From NCBI GenBank assembly GCA_945877725.1, contig CAMDXR010000151.1, positions 1 to 7,381 of the forward strand: 7,381 nucleotides of DNA. Direction: 5' to 3'. A model generated the notes under the pieces. That model was not told the DNA's origin. It did not search any database and saw only the letters and a program-made list of their open reading frames with translations. Position 1 is the stretch's first letter, and every line of letters begins with the position of its first letter. Origin of the DNA: Limnohabitans sp. Rim8 (GTDB lineage Bacteria > Pseudomonadota > Gammaproteobacteria > Burkholderiales > Burkholderiaceae_C). This document shows positions 5,831 to 7,381 of this stretch, in pieces. Made by a program: the position numbers and the translations under genes.

Positions 5831-7264
5831 TTAGCCGTGTGAGATGGCCACAGTCTTGAGGGTGGTGAAGCCCAATAAAGCCTCAAAACCCTTTTCGCGG
5901 CCATAGCCGGAAGATTTGACGCCGCCAAAGGGCAGCTCCACCCCCCCGCCCGCACCATAGTTGTTGATGAAAACCTGTCCACTGCGCACCCGTTTGGCCA
6001 TGCGGAATTGGCGGCCACCGTCGCGCGTCCAGACGCCTGCCACCAGCCCAAACTGGGTGGCGTTGGCCATCTCGACCGCCTGGTCTTCGTCCCTGAAAGC
6101 CATGGCCGACAACACGGGACCGAAAACCTCCTCTTGCGCCAAGCGGTGCATGACCGGGACATCGCGCAGCAAAGTGGGGGCCTGATAAAAGCCGCCTGCA
6201 GGCACATCTTTGGCGATGCTTCCTTGTGCCACGGTGGCAATGCCGTCGGCCTTGGCTTGGTCCAAAAAGCCGGTCACGCGCTCAAGTTGGCTGGCCCGAA
6301 TCAGCGGCCCCAGGTCCAGATCCATGGTGGCAGCGCCTGCTTGCAGACGGCTGAAAGCTTCACCTAGGCGCTTGAGCAGGGGCTCATAAATGCCTTGCTG
6401 AATCAGCACCCGCGAACCAGCGCTGCAGGTTTGGCCCGAATTTTGGATGATGGCGTTGACCACCACGGGAATGGCGGCGTCCAGATTGGCGTCGTCAAAA
6501 ATGATTTGCGGACTCTTGCCGCCCAGTTCCAGCGTGACGGGACAATGCCGCTCTGCCGCCACTTGTTGGATGAGCGTGCCCACACGGGGGCTACCGGTAA
6601 AACTGATGTGATCAATGCCGGGGTGCCGTGCCAGTGCATCGCCCACTTCATGGCCATAGCCGGTGACGATGTTGATGGCCCCCGGTGGAAAGCCGACTTC
6701 GGCCGCCAATTGCGCCACCCTGATCAGCGACAAACAGGCGTCTTCGGCAGGTTTGACCACGCAGGCGTTGCCTGCTGCCAAAGCGCCGCCCACGCTGCGG
6801 CCAAAAATTTGCATGGGGTAATTCCATGGGATCACATGACCGGTGACGCCATGCGGCTCGCGCCATGTCATCACGCTGTAGCCGTTTTGGTAGGGCAGGG
6901 TGTCGCCATGCAATTTGTCGCAAGAACCGGCATAAAACTCGAAATAACGCGCCAGCGCCACGGCGTCGGCTGCCGCTTGCTTGGTGGGTTTGCCGCAGTC
7001 GCGTTGTTCCAGCGCGGCCAACTCGCTGGCGTATTCGCTCACCTTTTGCGACAACTTCATCAGCAAGCGCCCTCGCTCCAGGGCGCTCAATTTTCCCCAC
7101 GGACCGTTGAAGGCGGTACGCGCTGCCTGCACCGCTTGGTCGATGTCGGCAGCTTGGCTGCGCGGAATTTGATCAAAAACCAAGCCGTCAGACGGGTCAA
7201 GGACATCGAGGGTCTGCCCTGCTAGGGCGGGCACGGATTGATTGGCAATGAAATTGAGTTGCAT
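5831..7264 (-). CDS. Aldehyde dehydrogenase family protein (NAD(P)+-dependent)
   Basis: This enzyme oxidises an aldehyde to the carboxylic acid with NAD(P)+ in the cytoplasm. From the ATG at 7264 it has 477 residues. Numbering from that start, the family features are PWNYP (146-150) with the oxyanion-hole Asn148, KPAE (171-174) with the cofactor-binding lysine, FTGS (222-225), the general base Glu246 in LELGGK, the catalytic Cys280 in SGQTCSAGSR, EEVFGPV (378-384) and the late PFGGVKSSGYGRE segment (445-457). Overall it resembles the betaine-aldehyde/ALDH1-2-like group, but the substrate is not deducible. An in-frame ATG at 7306 would add 14 residues. Neither start has a Shine-Dalgarno sequence; I prefer 7264 because family-like sequence begins there. 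The downstream SDR gene in the same direction suggests a joint oxidation pathway. Confidence 0.93.
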   Translation of the reverse strand: MQLNFIANQSVPALAGQTLDVLDPSDGLVFDQIPRSQAADIDQAVQAARTAFNGPWGKLSALERGRLLMKLSQKVSEYASELAALEQRDCGKPTKQAAADAVALARYFEFYAGSCDKLHGDTLPYQNGYSVMTWREPHGVTGHVIPWNYPMQIFGRSVGGALAAGNACVVKPAEDACLSLIRVAQLAAEVGFPPGAINIVTGYGHEVGDALARHPGIDHISFTGSPRVGTLIQQVAAERHCPVTLELGGKSPQIIFDDANLDAAIPVVVNAIIQNSGQTCSAGSRVLIQQGIYEPLLKRLGEAFSRLQAGAATMDLDLGPLIRASQLERVTGFLDQAKADGIATVAQGSIAKDVPAGGFYQAPTLLRDVPVMHRLAQEEVFGPVLSAMAFRDEDQAVEMANATQFGLVAGVWTRDGGRQFRMAKRVRSGQVFINNYGAGGGVELPFGGVKSSGYGREKGFEALLGFTTLKTVAISHG

Positions 7265-7326
7265 AGGGGCATTGTGAACGTGCGGCAGATTTTGAAAATC
7301 ACCCATGGGACAAGGAAAGACTGTTC

Positions 7327-7350
7327 AAAAAGGGCGCTTATGCAGAGCCC
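7327..7350 (-). terminator. Possible intrinsic terminator of an upstream - strand gene
   Basis: On the - strand, GGGC at 7350-7347 pairs with GCCC at 7335-7332, with an inner CT/AG pairing around a GCATA loop and one mismatch, and is followed directly by five T (7331-7327). This is the only hairpin plus T-tract I see in the window. The stem is short and imperfect. If real, it would end transcription from a gene to the right of the window and leave aldehyde dehydrogenase to start its own transcript; a leader attenuator is an alternative. Confidence 0.3.
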
Positions 7351-7381
7351 GGCCGGGGTGAAAGTAGAGTCCAAGGAGATT

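Noticed and set aside
6395..7225. Open frame of 276 codons on the + strand antisense to the aldehyde dehydrogenase
   Set aside because: It is fully contained opposite a gene with all ALDH catalytic motifs. There is no domain and no independent start signal.

Overview
The window looks like a piece of a betaproteobacterial chromosome, most plausibly Burkholderiales and near Comamonadaceae. This placement is inferred from fairly high GC, the character of the proteins and the gene content; no marker gene settles it. Nothing suggests a plasmid, phage or transposon, and there is no rRNA, tRNA or CRISPR array.

Layout: the left end holds the C-terminal half of an RND-type efflux pump inner-membrane subunit on the + strand, ending at 1546. 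The rest carries five complete genes, all on the - strand. In transcription order (right to left) they are an NAD(P)-dependent aldehyde dehydrogenase (5831-7264), a short-chain dehydrogenase/reductase (4947-5708), moaA (3736-4878), mobA (3107-3730) and moeA (1769-3064). The efflux gene and moeA converge on a 222-bp intergenic region at 1547-1768.

How the genes work together: moaA, mobA and moeA form a compact molybdenum-cofactor block. MoaA performs the first step, radical-SAM conversion of GTP toward cyclic pyranopterin. MoeA inserts molybdenum into molybdopterin. MobA attaches GMP to give the guanine dinucleotide form of the cofactor. moaA and mobA look translationally coupled, because the codons for MoaA's terminal Gly-Gly also form the mobA Shine-Dalgarno sequence. 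The two upstream dehydrogenases look like a small catabolic pair, an alcohol or sugar oxidising SDR and an aldehyde oxidising ALDH. Their substrates cannot be read from the sequence, and neither is evidently a molybdoenzyme.

The noncoding DNA is the unusual part. The convergent intergenic region contains 11 perfectly phased G-rich hexamers (1561-1626) including telomere-like TTAGGG units, followed directly by four TTGTG pentamers (1627-1646), a GC hairpin, and a three-copy 9-bp repeat that gives moeA three in-frame stop codons. A second three-copy 9-bp repeat with an ATTGGC core lies upstream of the SDR gene. I found no convincing new multigene system; the G-rich array is the best candidate for follow-up.
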